Assembly (NCBI RefSeq): GCF_007997305.1
Contig: NZ_VORZ01000002.1
Location: 551,529-615,528, forward strand
Direction: 5' to 3'
Source of the DNA: Psychrobacter frigidicola
GTDB lineage: Bacteria > Pseudomonadota > Gammaproteobacteria > Pseudomonadales > Moraxellaceae
Length of the DNA: 64,000 nt
Each line of letters starts with the position of its first letter. Positions within the stretch are counted from its first letter, which is position 1. The notes beneath the pieces are model-generated. The model worked only from the letters and a program-made list of their open reading frames with translations. It was not told the origin of the DNA and ran no database searches. Below are positions 55,737 through 64,000 of this stretch, one piece after another. Both the position numbers and the translations under genes were made by a program.

Positions 55737-56053
55737 AATACGTCCTTTTATATGAATAATTTTATAGTAAATCTTTGATTGTTTTGAATAGCCTACTTAG
55801 CATAACAAATAATAGAGTCTGCTCTAGATGGCGGTGGTAAAGGTCTGCTATGTATTTGTAAGCAAACCTTATAAATACTTAGCAGGTTTTAATAAGTTAC
55901 TTAAAGGTAAAACATGCTTGATATATCAGTCATAGCAACACTAGTGTAAGATAACCACAAAGCCCTATGAGTAACGCTTCATAAAGAACGGCGTATAGCC
56001 AATGGCTTATAAACATAATTAACAAAACATCTTATTAATAGGGATGCCTTCCG
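55737..56053. other. Divergent region between ohr and the lipoprotein gene
   Basis: About 315 bases without a gene. It must contain both promoters. I could not identify an OhrR-type operator by eye. GGGATG at 56041-56046 is a weak ribosome site for the next gene. Confidence 0.45.
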
Positions 56054-56980
56054 ATGAAAAAAATAAATAAACGCTTACTTGCGCCACTCAGTCTCGCCTT
56101 ACTGACAATGACACTTGTTGGCTGCGGTGATGGTGAAGATGCCATTTTTGGTTCAAGCGGTAGTAGCAATAATGAGTTTACGGTTAGCAGTTTTGATAAA
56201 GGTATTGACCGTCAAACCAATAGAGAAGCGGTGGTGCGTATCGATAGTAGATACCGCACCGGTGAGCGTAATATTAAATCAACTAATATCGTCGGTAATT
56301 ATAACAATCAAAATATTGATGATTTAGAATCCTCTATAGTATTGGGAGTTCAGTTTGAAGGGACACTTGAGGACAAAAATATTGAAGTGAATAACCGTAC
56401 GGTTAAGCGCCCTATTTACGAAAAAAACAGCAGTAAGTCGTTTAATTATGAGACGACTTATAGAACGCTTTCTTTATCAGGCATCAATGCACGCGACTAT
56501 ATTCCTAGCAATAATTTCGGTAGCAGTCGCGGCATTCTTACCGATTTGAATAATTATCCCAAAATACCCAACACTTTTAGCTTCCCTGCTGGTTCAGTTT
56601 GCTACATTCCAGTAACGACCAGCGACCGCTCTTTTTTTACTTTTAATACTAAAAATAAAACAAGCTACAGAGCACTTGATGAGTGGACTCTGAACGCAGT
56701 AAAACGCTTCAGTGATAATCGGCCATCTCGTACTACTAATTTCAATGTCGGCTCGGGGAATAAACAACAAGCAGCACAGGTTAAGTTTTTTGCCGTCAAT
56801 AATGATCCAGAGTATTTATCTAATGGTATAGATTACGATGGTAGTATTTATGATGCTAATTTTATTGATAAAGACAAGCCTCGTCCTAACGAGAGTAGTA
56901 GTAGGGGTGTGGTTGATTGCACCTTAGTCAACGATGTGGCGGCTAATTTTCTAGAGGCGCAAATCAAACGTTATTATTAG
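56054..56980 (+). CDS. Lipoprotein of unknown function
   Basis: 308 residues with a lipoprotein signal peptide: basic start MKKINKRL, hydrophobic core, and lipobox LVGC with the acylated Cys near residue 24. After it come GDGEDA and a Ser/Gly/Asn linker, a pattern that favours sorting to the outer membrane. The mature part is rich in Asn, Ser, Arg and Asp with beta-like alternation and two more cysteines (SVCYIP and VDCTL) that may form a disulfide. I recognise no domain. It is a single gene followed by a terminator. Confidence 0.82.
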   Translation: MKKINKRLLAPLSLALLTMTLVGCGDGEDAIFGSSGSSNNEFTVSSFDKGIDRQTNREAVVRIDSRYRTGERNIKSTNIVGNYNNQNIDDLESSIVLGVQFEGTLEDKNIEVNNRTVKRPIYEKNSSKSFNYETTYRTLSLSGINARDYIPSNNFGSSRGILTDLNNYPKIPNTFSFPAGSVCYIPVTTSDRSFFTFNTKNKTSYRALDEWTLNAVKRFSDNRPSRTTNFNVGSGNKQQAAQVKFFAVNNDPEYLSNGIDYDGSIYDANFIDKDKPRPNESSSRGVVDCTLVNDVAANFLEAQIKRYY

Positions 56981-57018
56981 TAGTGATTGTTAATATAGAT
57001 ATTCTGCATTTCAAACAG

Positions 57019-57062
57019 AAGGCAATAAAGAGTAGCAAGAATACTCCTTTACTGCCTTTTTT
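57019..57062 (+). terminator. Terminator of the lipoprotein gene
   Basis: AAGGCAATAAAGAGTA (57019-57034) pairs imperfectly with TACTCCTTTACTGCCTT (57042-57058), then a T-run. Confidence 0.82.
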
Positions 57063-57237
57063 ATTGGGTAAAATTTTTCTCATATGTGATGGTCATCACT
57101 ATCATAACTAGTACCAAAAATAGCATTTTGAGTGTAAATCCGCTACAATACGTGCACCAAAACCTTTCATATCTACTGATAAACCCTTTATAAAATCCTG
57201 CTATTTCCTTCCAAAATTTAACGATAAGTTATTGATT

Positions 57238-58860
57238 ATGAGCGCAGATACCAAACTTTCAACACATAAGCTCTCGCCAGCTAAGCTTGCCCGTGAGGTT
57301 GCTAAACGCCGTACTTTTGCCATCATCTCGCATCCTGATGCGGGTAAAACCACTATGACTGAAAAACTGCTGCTATGGGGTCAAGCCATTCAGGTCGTAG
57401 GTGAGGTTAAAGGTCGTAAGACTGACCGCCACGCGACTTCAGATTGGATGAGTATGGAACAAGAGCGTGGTATTTCTATCACTACCTCGGTTATGCAGTT
57501 TCCCTATCAAGAGCACATTGTTAACTTACTTGATACTCCTGGACACGCTGACTTCAGTGAAGACACTTATCGTACTTTGACAGCCGTGGATAGTGCGCTA
57601 ATGATGGTAGATGGGGCAAAGGGCGTTGAAGAACGTACCATCAAGCTGATGGAAGTCTGCCGGATGCGGGATACACCGATTATCTCATTTGTGAATAAAC
57701 TGGATCGCCAAATCCGTGAGCCGCTTGAATTGCTTAGCGAAATTGAAGCAGTACTGAAAATTAAATGTATCCCTTTAACGTGGCCAATTGGTATGGGGCA
57801 AGACTTTGTTGGGGTCTACCATTTAACCGAAAATAAAACCTACTTTTATCAAAAGGGTCATGGCGGCGATATTGTCGATATCGAGACTCGCGATGGTTAT
57901 GATTATCCTGATATTCGTGAGCGTCTCGGGGCGTTGATGTTTGCCTCATTTGAAGAGTCACTTGAGCTGGTACAAATGGCGCTAGAAGACTTTAGTATTG
58001 AGGCATTTTTAGCAGGCGAGATGACGCCCGTATTGTTTGGTACGGCATTGGGTAATTTTGGTGTGAATATGGTGCTTGATACGCTAGTTAAGTATTCACC
58101 GCCGCCAAAAGCACATCCTACAAATGAGCGTGAAGTGGCAGCTACTGAACCTAACTTTACGGGTTTTGTGTTCAAAATTCAGGCCAATATGGATCCGCGT
58201 CATCGTGACCGCATTGCCTTTTTGCGCGTGTGTTCAGGTAAGTACGAAAAAGGCATGAAGATGAAGCATGTCCGTCTGGGTAAAGAGGTGCGTATTGCAG
58301 ATGCTTTAACCTTCTTGGCAGGCGACCGTGCAGCTTTAGAAGAAGCCTATCCTGGTGATATTATTGGCTTGCATAATCACGGTACGATTTCTATTGGCGA
58401 TAGCTTTACTGAAGGTGAAGAGCTTAATTTCACCGGCATTCCACATTTTGCGCCTGAACTATTTCGCCGTGTAGTGCTCAGAGATCCTCTCAAATCTAAA
58501 GCCTTGCAAAAAGGTCTTCAGCAGCTGAGTGAAGAGGGTGCAACGCAAGTATTTATGCCGCAGATTAATAATGATTTAGTCTTAGGCGCAATCGGTGTAT
58601 TGCAGTTCGAAGTGGTCGCGCATCGCTTAAAAGAAGAGTACAAAGTACAATGTACTTTTGAGCCCGTATCTATTGCCACCGTGCGCTGGATTCATTGCGA
58701 TGATGAAGTCGCTTTAGCGAAATTTAAACGTAAAGCCCACGACCAATTATCCCTTGATGGCGGTGGCTATCTGACTTATTTAGCGCCGTCACGGGTGAAT
58801 TTGCAGTTGATGCAAGAGCGTTATCCGGAAGTAACCTTTAGTAATACTCGTGAGCACTAA
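57238..58860 (+). CDS. prfC: Peptide chain release factor 3
   Basis: GTPase that removes RF1/RF2 from the ribosome after peptide release. G motifs: P-loop SHPDAGKTT (about 34-42), [14 protein letters not shown] (G3), FVNKLDR (G4). The switch-region stretch [20 protein letters not shown] is typical of RF3. Domain 2 and the C-terminal domain ([18 protein letters not shown]) complete the 540 residues. I use the ATG at 57238 (a TTG at 57232 is in frame). It is a single gene closed by a terminator at 58903-58928. Confidence 0.97.
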   Translation: MSADTKLSTHKLSPAKLAREVAKRRTFAIISHPDAGKTTMTEKLLLWGQAIQVVGEVKGRKTDRHATSDWMSMEQERGISITTSVMQFPYQEHIVNLLDTPGHADFSEDTYRTLTAVDSALMMVDGAKGVEERTIKLMEVCRMRDTPIISFVNKLDRQIREPLELLSEIEAVLKIKCIPLTWPIGMGQDFVGVYHLTENKTYFYQKGHGGDIVDIETRDGYDYPDIRERLGALMFASFEESLELVQMALEDFSIEAFLAGEMTPVLFGTALGNFGVNMVLDTLVKYSPPPKAHPTNEREVAATEPNFTGFVFKIQANMDPRHRDRIAFLRVCSGKYEKGMKMKHVRLGKEVRIADALTFLAGDRAALEEAYPGDIIGLHNHGTISIGDSFTEGEELNFTGIPHFAPELFRRVVLRDPLKSKALQKGLQQLSEEGATQVFMPQINNDLVLGAIGVLQFEVVAHRLKEEYKVQCTFEPVSIATVRWIHCDDEVALAKFKRKAHDQLSLDGGGYLTYLAPSRVNLQLMQERYPEVTFSNTREH

Positions 58861-58902
58861 GTTTAAAACGCAGTTTGTTTCAAGCGCTTAATATCCTATT
58901 TT

Positions 58903-58928
58903 AAAAGACACGGCTGCCGTGTCTTTTT
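58903..58928. terminator. Terminator of prfC
   Basis: AAAAGACACGG (58903-58913) pairs with CCGTGTCTTTT (58917-58927), loop CTG, followed by TTT. Confidence 0.92.
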
Positions 58929-59055
58929 TATTGTCCATATTTTCTAGCATAAGGAACGTTTTAAAAACACAAACAGTGTTTCAACAATAACCCATGACGG
59001 TTACGGTAGACTATTGATTGATTTAATAGGTTTGTTATCCAGGATATATGGCAAT

Positions 59056-59438
59056 ATGACTCTATCAATTAACAAAAAGCCGCTAACAACTGCGCAATTA
59101 ACCACTCTAAGCCAGTATTTGCGTTTATTTTCCACGCTGGCTAGCGGCATTTTATTGAGTGCCACTAGCTTATCGGCAAACGCTAGTAGCCTTATCAGTA
59201 GCACTGACGCTCTTGATTATGAGCTGCCTAAACGCTTGATGAAGACATCAGCAGCTACGAGAAAAGCTGGCCATTTACTCTCAATGACAACATTACCCTA
59301 ACCGATAAAGGTATTCATATTCGCTATCAGGCTTATGACATTGGCCCCTATGTTTATGGTATGCCTGTGCTGAGCATTCCTTATAGTAAGTTGTGCGGTA
59401 TAATTAAACCTCATTTTATTCCTAAACAAACGCAATAA
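59056..59438 (+). pseudogene. Decayed exported protein with DUF3298-type C-terminus
   Basis: Frame 1 (59056-59301) starts with a signal-peptide-like stretch (LASGILLSATSLSANA) and about 20 mature residues, then runs into unrelated codons and a stop. A second frame (59232-59438) encodes SSYEKSWPFTLNDNITLTDK and then IRYQAYDIGPYVYGMPVLSI, PYSKLCGIIKP. The latter is the conserved C-terminal pattern of DUF3298 (RsiV-like) proteins, which normally follows about 200 residues that are missing here. The simplest reading is a gene that lost its middle by an out-of-frame deletion around 59230-59245. The downstream frame has no start of its own. Confidence 0.72.
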
Positions 59439-59659
59439 AGAAATTCAACCTTACATCTTTTATAGATAGACATTAATGATATTGATTGTAAAAAATAGTG
59501 TTATTGCAATATAGAGTCGTAAAACTGCTAAGATAAAAAATATAATCCACTTTCTTAATGGTTTGAATAATAAAGTTATAAAGGGCGATACGAGTACACG
59601 TCATTTTAATAATAATAGTAAATGGATAAACTTTACTAAAAATAAGGAGCGATATCATA
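59439..59659. other. Intergenic region before the FHA gene
   Basis: About 220 AT-rich bases holding no gene. AAGGAG at 59644-59649 is the ribosome site of the next gene, which starts with GTG. Confidence 0.5.
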
Positions 59660-61129
59660 GTGAGCAATTCAAATGAGCATGACACAACATCGGTTGGAAC
59701 TAATATTACAGATATAAAAGTCCCCGTAGAGTCCAACACTTGGCAGCTAAATGCACTAACAGAAGCGCTAGGCGACTTAACGTTGACGGTCAGCGATAGT
59801 TTATCAGTTGGGCGCGGTAGTGATAATGATGTGGTACTGGGCAGCAAGCAAGTATCCCGTAATCATGCGCTATTAAGCGTCTTGAATGGCAAGCTTTATC
59901 TCAAAGACTTAAACTCATCGAACGGTACTTTTATTAATGAGGAGCGTATTGAGGGTAATAAGTCCAAGCACCTCAAAGCCGATGATACCGTTGGGTTTGC
60001 AAGCTTTGCCTTTCAGGTGATGGCAGGAACATCAGATGCTATGGATGCTCCCACAGATATAGAACAGCCAGTTGAAACAGCGGCTGCCTTAACTCACACT
60101 GCACCGACAACTATTGACGTATTACCTACCGAAGTCGTTGATGCAGAAGTCGTGGATGGTGACGTGGTAGACTCTGAAGTTATCGACTCTATTGTTTTAG
60201 ATACTAAAGTTGTTGATACTGATATTATTGATGCCGAAGTTGTTAATAATGATGTTATGGACGATACCACGCTTCCTATTGTAACCGCAGATGAAGTATT
60301 GGAAAGCTCAGAAAAGCGCCACAGTGATGACGTAGCAGCTACTCTTGATGAGCCTGCAATACGTTTAGAAGCTCAACCTGCTGCTTCTTCACCCGTAGAG
60401 CCTGTAGTCGTAGAAGAAACGGTTTTAGACAGTATGATTCTAAACGACACTACGTTAGACACTCCCACTTTATCCACCCCTACTTTAGAAGATACTAGCG
60501 CTCTCAATATGACTACAGAAAATGACGTACATAAGAATATAGGTAAACCAGTGGTAAAAGAGACCATTATCAAAGAGGTATTGTCTTCTAGTGAAAGCCT
60601 AGACCATACACCCACAAAAGCCACCCAAGCTCTTCCAACTACGTCAGCTATGCCAAGTACAGCAGATAAGCTGGAGCCAATAGTGTCCAAGGAAAACCTT
60701 AAAGAAAATTTACATCAAGAGGAAATGACTAATAGTTCACTAATCAACGAATCACTAGTCAATGAACCGATGATTAATGAACCATTAGAGAAAGTGCCAA
60801 CGGCACCTCAAGAACCAGCCATGCAACAAGAACCAATAGTTACTCCAGAACAAGATAAAACGACTAAGACAGCACTACAAGAAGAAGCCGATCCAGATGT
60901 GTTACGTGCCAAACAAGCGGCAACTGGACAGTTCTCAGGAACCACTAATTTAGGTCAATCTCGCGATGTGGGTACTGAAGGCAATAATGCTATGGATCAA
61001 GCTATTGATAACACGGCCAATGCGGGACATGTCGAGAAAAAGCCCAGCGGTGGTTGGTTTATTTGGGTTTTTGTTGCCATTATCATTATCGGAATTGCAT
61101 TATGGCTATTCAATATGGGCGGTGCGTAA
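59660..61129 (+). CDS. FHA-domain protein with pentapeptide repeat and C-terminal membrane anchor
   Basis: 489 residues from a GTG start with AAGGAG 10 nt upstream. The N-terminal FHA domain (about 45-122) keeps the phosphothreonine-binding residues: Gly-Arg in VGRGSDND, Ser66-Arg in VSRNHA, and SSNGT. Residues 157-201 are nine tandem five-residue units of the form x-[ED]-[VI]-[VIL]-D (EVVDA, DVVDS, DIIDA). A long acidic, Thr/Pro/Glu-rich disordered region follows (about 205-455), then a membrane helix (about 464-485, FIWVFVAIIIIGIALWLF). The protein is therefore tail-anchored with the FHA in the cytoplasm, ready to bind a phosphorylated partner. No Ser/Thr kinase gene is near. Confidence 0.85.
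   Translation: MSNSNEHDTTSVGTNITDIKVPVESNTWQLNALTEALGDLTLTVSDSLSVGRGSDNDVVLGSKQVSRNHALLSVLNGKLYLKDLNSSNGTFINEERIEGNKSKHLKADDTVGFASFAFQVMAGTSDAMDAPTDIEQPVETAAALTHTAPTTIDVLPTEVVDAEVVDGDVVDSEVIDSIVLDTKVVDTDIIDAEVVNNDVMDDTTLPIVTADEVLESSEKRHSDDVAATLDEPAIRLEAQPAASSPVEPVVVEETVLDSMILNDTTLDTPTLSTPTLEDTSALNMTTENDVHKNIGKPVVKETIIKEVLSSSESLDHTPTKATQALPTTSAMPSTADKLEPIVSKENLKENLHQEEMTNSSLINESLVNEPMINEPLEKVPTAPQEPAMQQEPIVTPEQDKTTKTALQEEADPDVLRAKQAATGQFSGTTNLGQSRDVGTEGNNAMDQAIDNTANAGHVEKKPSGGWFIWVFVAIIIIGIALWLFNMGGA
60128..60262 (+). repeat. Coding repeat of nine 15-bp units in the FHA gene
   Basis: Each 15-bp unit encodes a variant of xEVVD. The protein pattern is stronger than DNA identity, so selection on the residues is likelier than recent duplication. 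Confidence 0.8.
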
Positions 61130-61357
61130 TCGCTAGCTGTTTGCTTATAGTCAACTAACGATAGTTGCTACTTAGCAGGTCTACAAACTGTTCAGTAATC
61201 CTAATTATTAATAACGCCTGCCGGTTTTGTTACAATGGCAGGCCTAGTCTTTACTTTTTTTTATTACTGCTTACTTTTTAAATTTATTACGACTCATTTT
61301 TTTCTTGTATGTACAACTCTCATCTTTTACCAATATAGTGCTAAGAGACTGCTTATT

Positions 61358-62854
61358 ATGATGACTTTTGAAGAATATCAAGCCTTTAAAGACCAAGGCT
61401 TTAGCCATGTTCCCCTTATTAAAAAACGTTTAATGGATGTTCAGACGCCTGTTTCTGTGTTCTCTAAAGTTCGAGATTTGAGTGGTTCAGCCTACCTATT
61501 TGAGTCTGTAGTGGGGGGCGAGCGTTGGGCACGATATTCGATGATTGGCTTGGGTAGTGATCTGATTTTGCAATATGCTGATGGCATGATGACGCTTAAA
61601 AAAAACGACTGTATTGATGTCGATGCTGTTGCTGATCCCTTTGACTACCTTCGTAAGTTGATGGCGAACTATAAAATGCCAACGGTAAATGAGGTGCCTG
61701 CATTGCCCAGCTTTAGTGGCGGGCTAATAGGCTATTTTGGCTATGATATGGTTCGTGTGATTGAACCTAGCGTGGGCTTGTCTGATGCGCCTAACCCGAT
61801 GTCACTACCAGATATGTGGTTGATGTTATCGATGAGCGTGATTGTTTTTGATAGTTTAGAAAACACGTTATCTATTGTTGTTTATGCCGATTGTCATAAC
61901 GATGATGGCTATGGAGCGGCCATTCGTGAGCTGCAAAAAATAGAAGACAAATTGGCTGAGATGCCAGATTTAAGCGCGCCAATCATGCCAACGCCCAAGT
62001 TTAAATCGCAAACTGGGAAAGAAAAGTATTGTAACGACGTTAATAAAATTAAAGATTACATCTTGGCAGGAGATGTCATGCAAGTGGTTCCTGCTCAGCG
62101 TTTGACCGCAGACTATACTGGTGACTCACTTGCTGTCTATCGTGCCTTACGGTTTTTAAATCCGTCACCTTATCTATTTTTAGTGCATGGTTATACCCTT
62201 GACGACCACAAACGCTTTGATATTATCGGGGCGTCTCCTGAAATTTTATCTCGCATTGAAAATGGTAAAGTGACGGTTCGTCCATTAGCTGGAACCCGTC
62301 AACGTGGTCAAGATGAAGCCGAGGATTTGGCATTGGAGCAAGAATTACTCTCGGATAAAAAAGAGATCGCTGAGCATCTAATGCTCATAGATTTAGGCCG
62401 CAACGATATCGGCCGAGTTTGCGAATATGGTAGCGTCAAAGTCACCGAAAAGATGTTTATTGAACGCTACTCACAAGTCATGCATATTGCTTCCAATGTC
62501 GAAGGCACCGTACTTCCTGATAAAGATGCCTTAGATGTATTTTGTGCGACTTTCCCAGCAGGTACATTGTCAGGTGCGCCTAAAATTCGCGCAATGCAAA
62601 TTATTGATGAGGTCGAGCCAGTACGTCGTACCGTGTTTGGTGGTTCAGTCGGTTATTTAGGCTGGCATGGCAACATGGATACTGCTATCGCTATTCGAAC
62701 CGCAGTGATGCGCCGCGGCAAAATACATATTCAAGCGGGAGCTGGAGTAGTTGCTGATTCTATTCCAGAAGCAGAGTGGGATGAAACCAACAAAAAAGCA
62801 TTGGCACTGGTTAAAGCCGTAAAAATGGCTTGTGATGGACTGCGTATTCGCTAG
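61358..62854 (+). CDS. trpE: Anthranilate synthase component I
   Basis: Makes anthranilate from chorismate with the glutamine amidotransferase TrpG, which is not in this window. N-terminal domain with the Trp-binding region (LFESVVGGERWARYSM), FSGGLIGYFGYDMVR, and the catalytic chorismate-binding domain with DVMQVVPAQR, VRPLAGTRQRG, LIDLGRNDIGRV, FPAGTLSGAPKIRAM and the end QAGAGVVADSIPE. From the ATG at 61358 the product is 498 residues, the normal size. An open frame back to 61235 would add 41 hydrophobic residues foreign to the family, so I reject it. A leader-peptide attenuator was not seen. Confidence 0.96.
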   Translation: MMTFEEYQAFKDQGFSHVPLIKKRLMDVQTPVSVFSKVRDLSGSAYLFESVVGGERWARYSMIGLGSDLILQYADGMMTLKKNDCIDVDAVADPFDYLRKLMANYKMPTVNEVPALPSFSGGLIGYFGYDMVRVIEPSVGLSDAPNPMSLPDMWLMLSMSVIVFDSLENTLSIVVYADCHNDDGYGAAIRELQKIEDKLAEMPDLSAPIMPTPKFKSQTGKEKYCNDVNKIKDYILAGDVMQVVPAQRLTADYTGDSLAVYRALRFLNPSPYLFLVHGYTLDDHKRFDIIGASPEILSRIENGKVTVRPLAGTRQRGQDEAEDLALEQELLSDKKEIAEHLMLIDLGRNDIGRVCEYGSVKVTEKMFIERYSQVMHIASNVEGTVLPDKDALDVFCATFPAGTLSGAPKIRAMQIIDEVEPVRRTVFGGSVGYLGWHGNMDTAIAIRTAVMRRGKIHIQAGAGVVADSIPEAEWDETNKKALALVKAVKMACDGLRIR

Positions 62855-62987
62855 CTTTTTTTGATATGACCCATCATATAATTGCGCTGCATCAAGTTAT
62901 CTGTAATTATTAATAATAAAAATATTAATATAATCAACTGCTTAAGTTTTATTTTCAAATAAATGATAATAAACTTCAGATAGGGGG

Positions 62988-63015
62988 TTGTATTTTGCAC
63001 TGTATTTGATAGAAT
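62988..63015 (+). promoter_or_regulatory. Promoter of the tRNA-tuf cluster
   Basis: -35 TTGTAT (62988-62993) and -10 TAGAAT (63010-63015) are 16 nt apart, putting the start about 15 nt before the first tRNA. Confidence 0.55.
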
Positions 63016-63037
63016 ACACCCCACTTTGAGAGAACAA

Positions 63038-63113
<76 letters not shown>

Positions 63114-63133
63114 TCTCTTTCAAGGTAACCTAA

Positions 63134-63217
63134 GGTGGGATTGGGGAGCGGTCAAACCCAACAGACTGTAAATCTGTCGCGAAAGCTTCGAAGGTTCGAA
63201 TCCTTCTCCCACCACCA
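63134..63217 (+). tRNA. tRNA-Tyr (anticodon GTA)
   Basis: Acceptor GGTGGGA pairs with TCCCACC, discriminator A and encoded CCA. The anticodon loop CTGTAAA gives GTA. The long variable arm expected for tRNA-Tyr is present (84 nt in all). Confidence 0.97.
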
Positions 63218-63286
63218 TATTTTTAAAGTTTATCATAGCGCCAAGCTTACTCTGAATCAGTATTATTGTTTCAATAAAGAGTAATT

Positions 63287-63360
63287 GCGGGTGTGGTATA
63301 ATGGTAACACCTTAGCCTTCCAAGCTAATGACGCGGGTTCGATTCCCGCCACCCGCTCCA
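63287..63360 (+). tRNA. tRNA-Gly (anticodon TCC)
   Basis: Acceptor GCGGGTG pairs with CACCCGC, discriminator T, encoded CCA. The anticodon loop CTTCCAA gives TCC. Confidence 0.97.
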
Positions 63361-63462
63361 TATATATGGCACTAAGTAAACAGTATAATCCTATCACGAC
63401 AGTTAGCTATTAAGACTGCCTCGTGATATTTTTTTAGATGACTTATTAGTTATCTAAAACAC

Positions 63463-63537
<75 letters not shown>

Positions 63538-63555
63538 TTTATATTTCATACAGTC

Positions 63556-63616
63556 CAGTGTCACTATTGAAAAAAATAAAATCTATGCTCAAAGTAATGA
63601 TTTAAAGGTGACACTG
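63556..63616 (+). repeat. Inverted repeat between the tRNAs and tuf
   Basis: CAGTGTCAC (63556-63564) and GTGACACTG (63608-63616) are exact complements 43 nt apart, just after the last tRNA. It may be a processing or structural element. Confidence 0.55.
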
Positions 63617-63641
63617 AGGTGTTGCCTTTTAGTGCTGTCAG

Positions 63642-63669
63642 TTCACTAATTAATATGTACCACTATAAT
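63642..63669 (+). promoter_or_regulatory. Likely tuf promoter
   Basis: -35 TTCACT (63642-63647), -10 TATAAT (63664-63669, consensus), spacer 16 nt. It would give tuf its own mRNA with a leader of about 200 nt in addition to read-through from the tRNAs. Confidence 0.6.
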
Positions 63670-63784
63670 TGTTAGGTGGTGTAGTGAATTAACACATTAA
63701 ATAGATTGAAAAAATTATCATAGCGCCCATATAAGGTAGCTATTGTAATAGACAATATTTAATAGATGAGCCATAGCGTCAACG

Positions 63785-63820
63785 GTTTGATGGTTTTAAC
63801 TCTGTCATAAGCCGTCAAAC
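63785..63820 (+). promoter_or_regulatory. Hairpin in the tuf leader
   Basis: GTTTGATGG (63785-63793) pairs with CCGTCAAAC (63812-63820), with one wobble pair and an 18-nt loop, 55 nt before the tuf start. A role in tuf control is possible but unproven. Confidence 0.45.
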
Positions 63821-63874
63821 AGCTATTTACCGATCTTTGATTAATAAAGATTCACCAATAAAGAGGAAAATCTC

Positions 63875-64000
63875 ATGGCAAAGGCCAAGTTTGAACGCAA
63901 AAAGCCACACGTCAACGTCGGCACCATCGGACACGTTGACCATGGTAAAACCACCCTTACCGCTGCTATTGCAACCGTAGCCGCTATCACCTCAGGTGGC
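63875..64000 (+). CDS. tuf: Elongation factor Tu, 5' part (cut by window end)
   Basis: The first 42 codons, [20 protein letters not shown] and on, with the P-loop GHVDHGKTT (19-27), are unmistakable EF-Tu, which brings aminoacyl-tRNA to the ribosome. AGAGGA precedes the ATG. The gene runs off the end. Its place after Thr-Tyr-Gly-Thr tRNAs marks the tufB-type locus. EF-Ts, its exchange factor, is encoded at 21 kb. Confidence 0.97.
   Translation, partial: MAKAKFERKKPHVNVGTIGHVDHGKTTLTAAIATVAAITSGG

Noticed and set aside
55737..56053. OhrR operator upstream of ohr
   Set aside because: No convincing dyad matching a known OhrR site could be read by eye, and no ohrR gene is adjacent.
59473..59847. 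Minus-strand open frame before and over the FHA gene start
   Set aside because: It overlaps the FHA domain coding sequence and has AT-rich, non-coding character in the rest.
61235..61357. N-terminal 41-residue extension of TrpE
   Set aside because: Hydrophobic and AT-driven, with no family similarity; MMTFEEYQAF at 61358 matches the usual TrpE beginning.
62995..63015. TTGCAC (62995-63000) as the -35 of the tRNA promoter
   Set aside because: Only 9 nt from the -10 TAGAAT; TTGTAT at 62988 gives a proper 16-nt spacer.

Overview
The window looks like a chromosomal segment of a gamma-proteobacterium of the family Moraxellaceae, most likely Psychrobacter. The reasons are moderate-to-low GC coding DNA with AT-rich spacers, the order gacS-cysM-rlmD-relA shared with Pseudomonas and its relatives, the tRNA Thr-Tyr-Gly-Thr cluster before tuf, and Moraxellaceae-like protein sequences with extended low-complexity tails. 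The genus call is an inference, because no 16S gene or database search was available. I see no insertion sequence, prophage, integrase, CRISPR array or plasmid gene. This is mostly core chromosome with some lineage-specific genes.

Layout. 1-2 kb: mscL and an exported protein of unknown function. 1.2-8.6 kb: a minus-strand run of mutM, relA, rlmD, a PolB-like 3'-5' exonuclease and cysM, with the large hybrid kinase gacS/barA diverging from cysM (9-12.8 kb). 12.9-15.2 kb: an enoyl-CoA hydratase and a Bcr/CflA-type exporter. 16-19.6 kb: a compact signalling operon with a membrane CheA-like kinase, a stand-alone receiver and two tandem CheX-like phosphatases. 20-22 kb: rpsB-tsf with a structured leader. 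22-29 kb: lytic transglycosylase, lrgAB-like pair, hflX, an acyltransferase, tas and fkpB. 29-34 kb: a cold-shock/DUF1294 membrane protein, then ileS-lspA (overlapping by 8 nt). LspA carries an acidic repeat extension.

34.8-45.8 kb: ald, a membrane-anchored thioredoxin-like protein, a GNAT-nitrilase fusion, a BLUF photoreceptor with a C-terminal membrane anchor, a D-2-hydroxyglutarate dehydrogenase-like gene divergent from serA, an exported 5-hydroxyisourate hydrolase-like protein, trhO and a Sel1-repeat protein. 46-56 kb: metX-metW, hemH, a very acidic small protein, an SDR gene with five 22-bp tandem repeats upstream, a membrane protein apparently starting at ATT, polA and ohr. 56-64 kb: a lipoprotein, prfC, a decayed DUF3298-type gene, an FHA-domain membrane protein with a pentapeptide repeat, trpE, four tRNAs and the start of tuf (cut by the window end).

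How the genes work together. Several units are functionally coherent. relA makes (p)ppGpp and lies next to gacS, another global regulator. serA and the flavin dehydrogenase form a known metabolic couple, in which D-2-hydroxyglutarate made by SerA is re-oxidised. metX and metW act at the start of methionine synthesis. rpsB/tsf, prfC, ileS, hflX and the tRNA-tuf cluster serve translation. The best candidate for a little-described system is the kinase-receiver-CheX-CheX operon, which has every part of a phosphorylation/dephosphorylation circuit but no chemoreceptor, CheW or flagellar neighbour.
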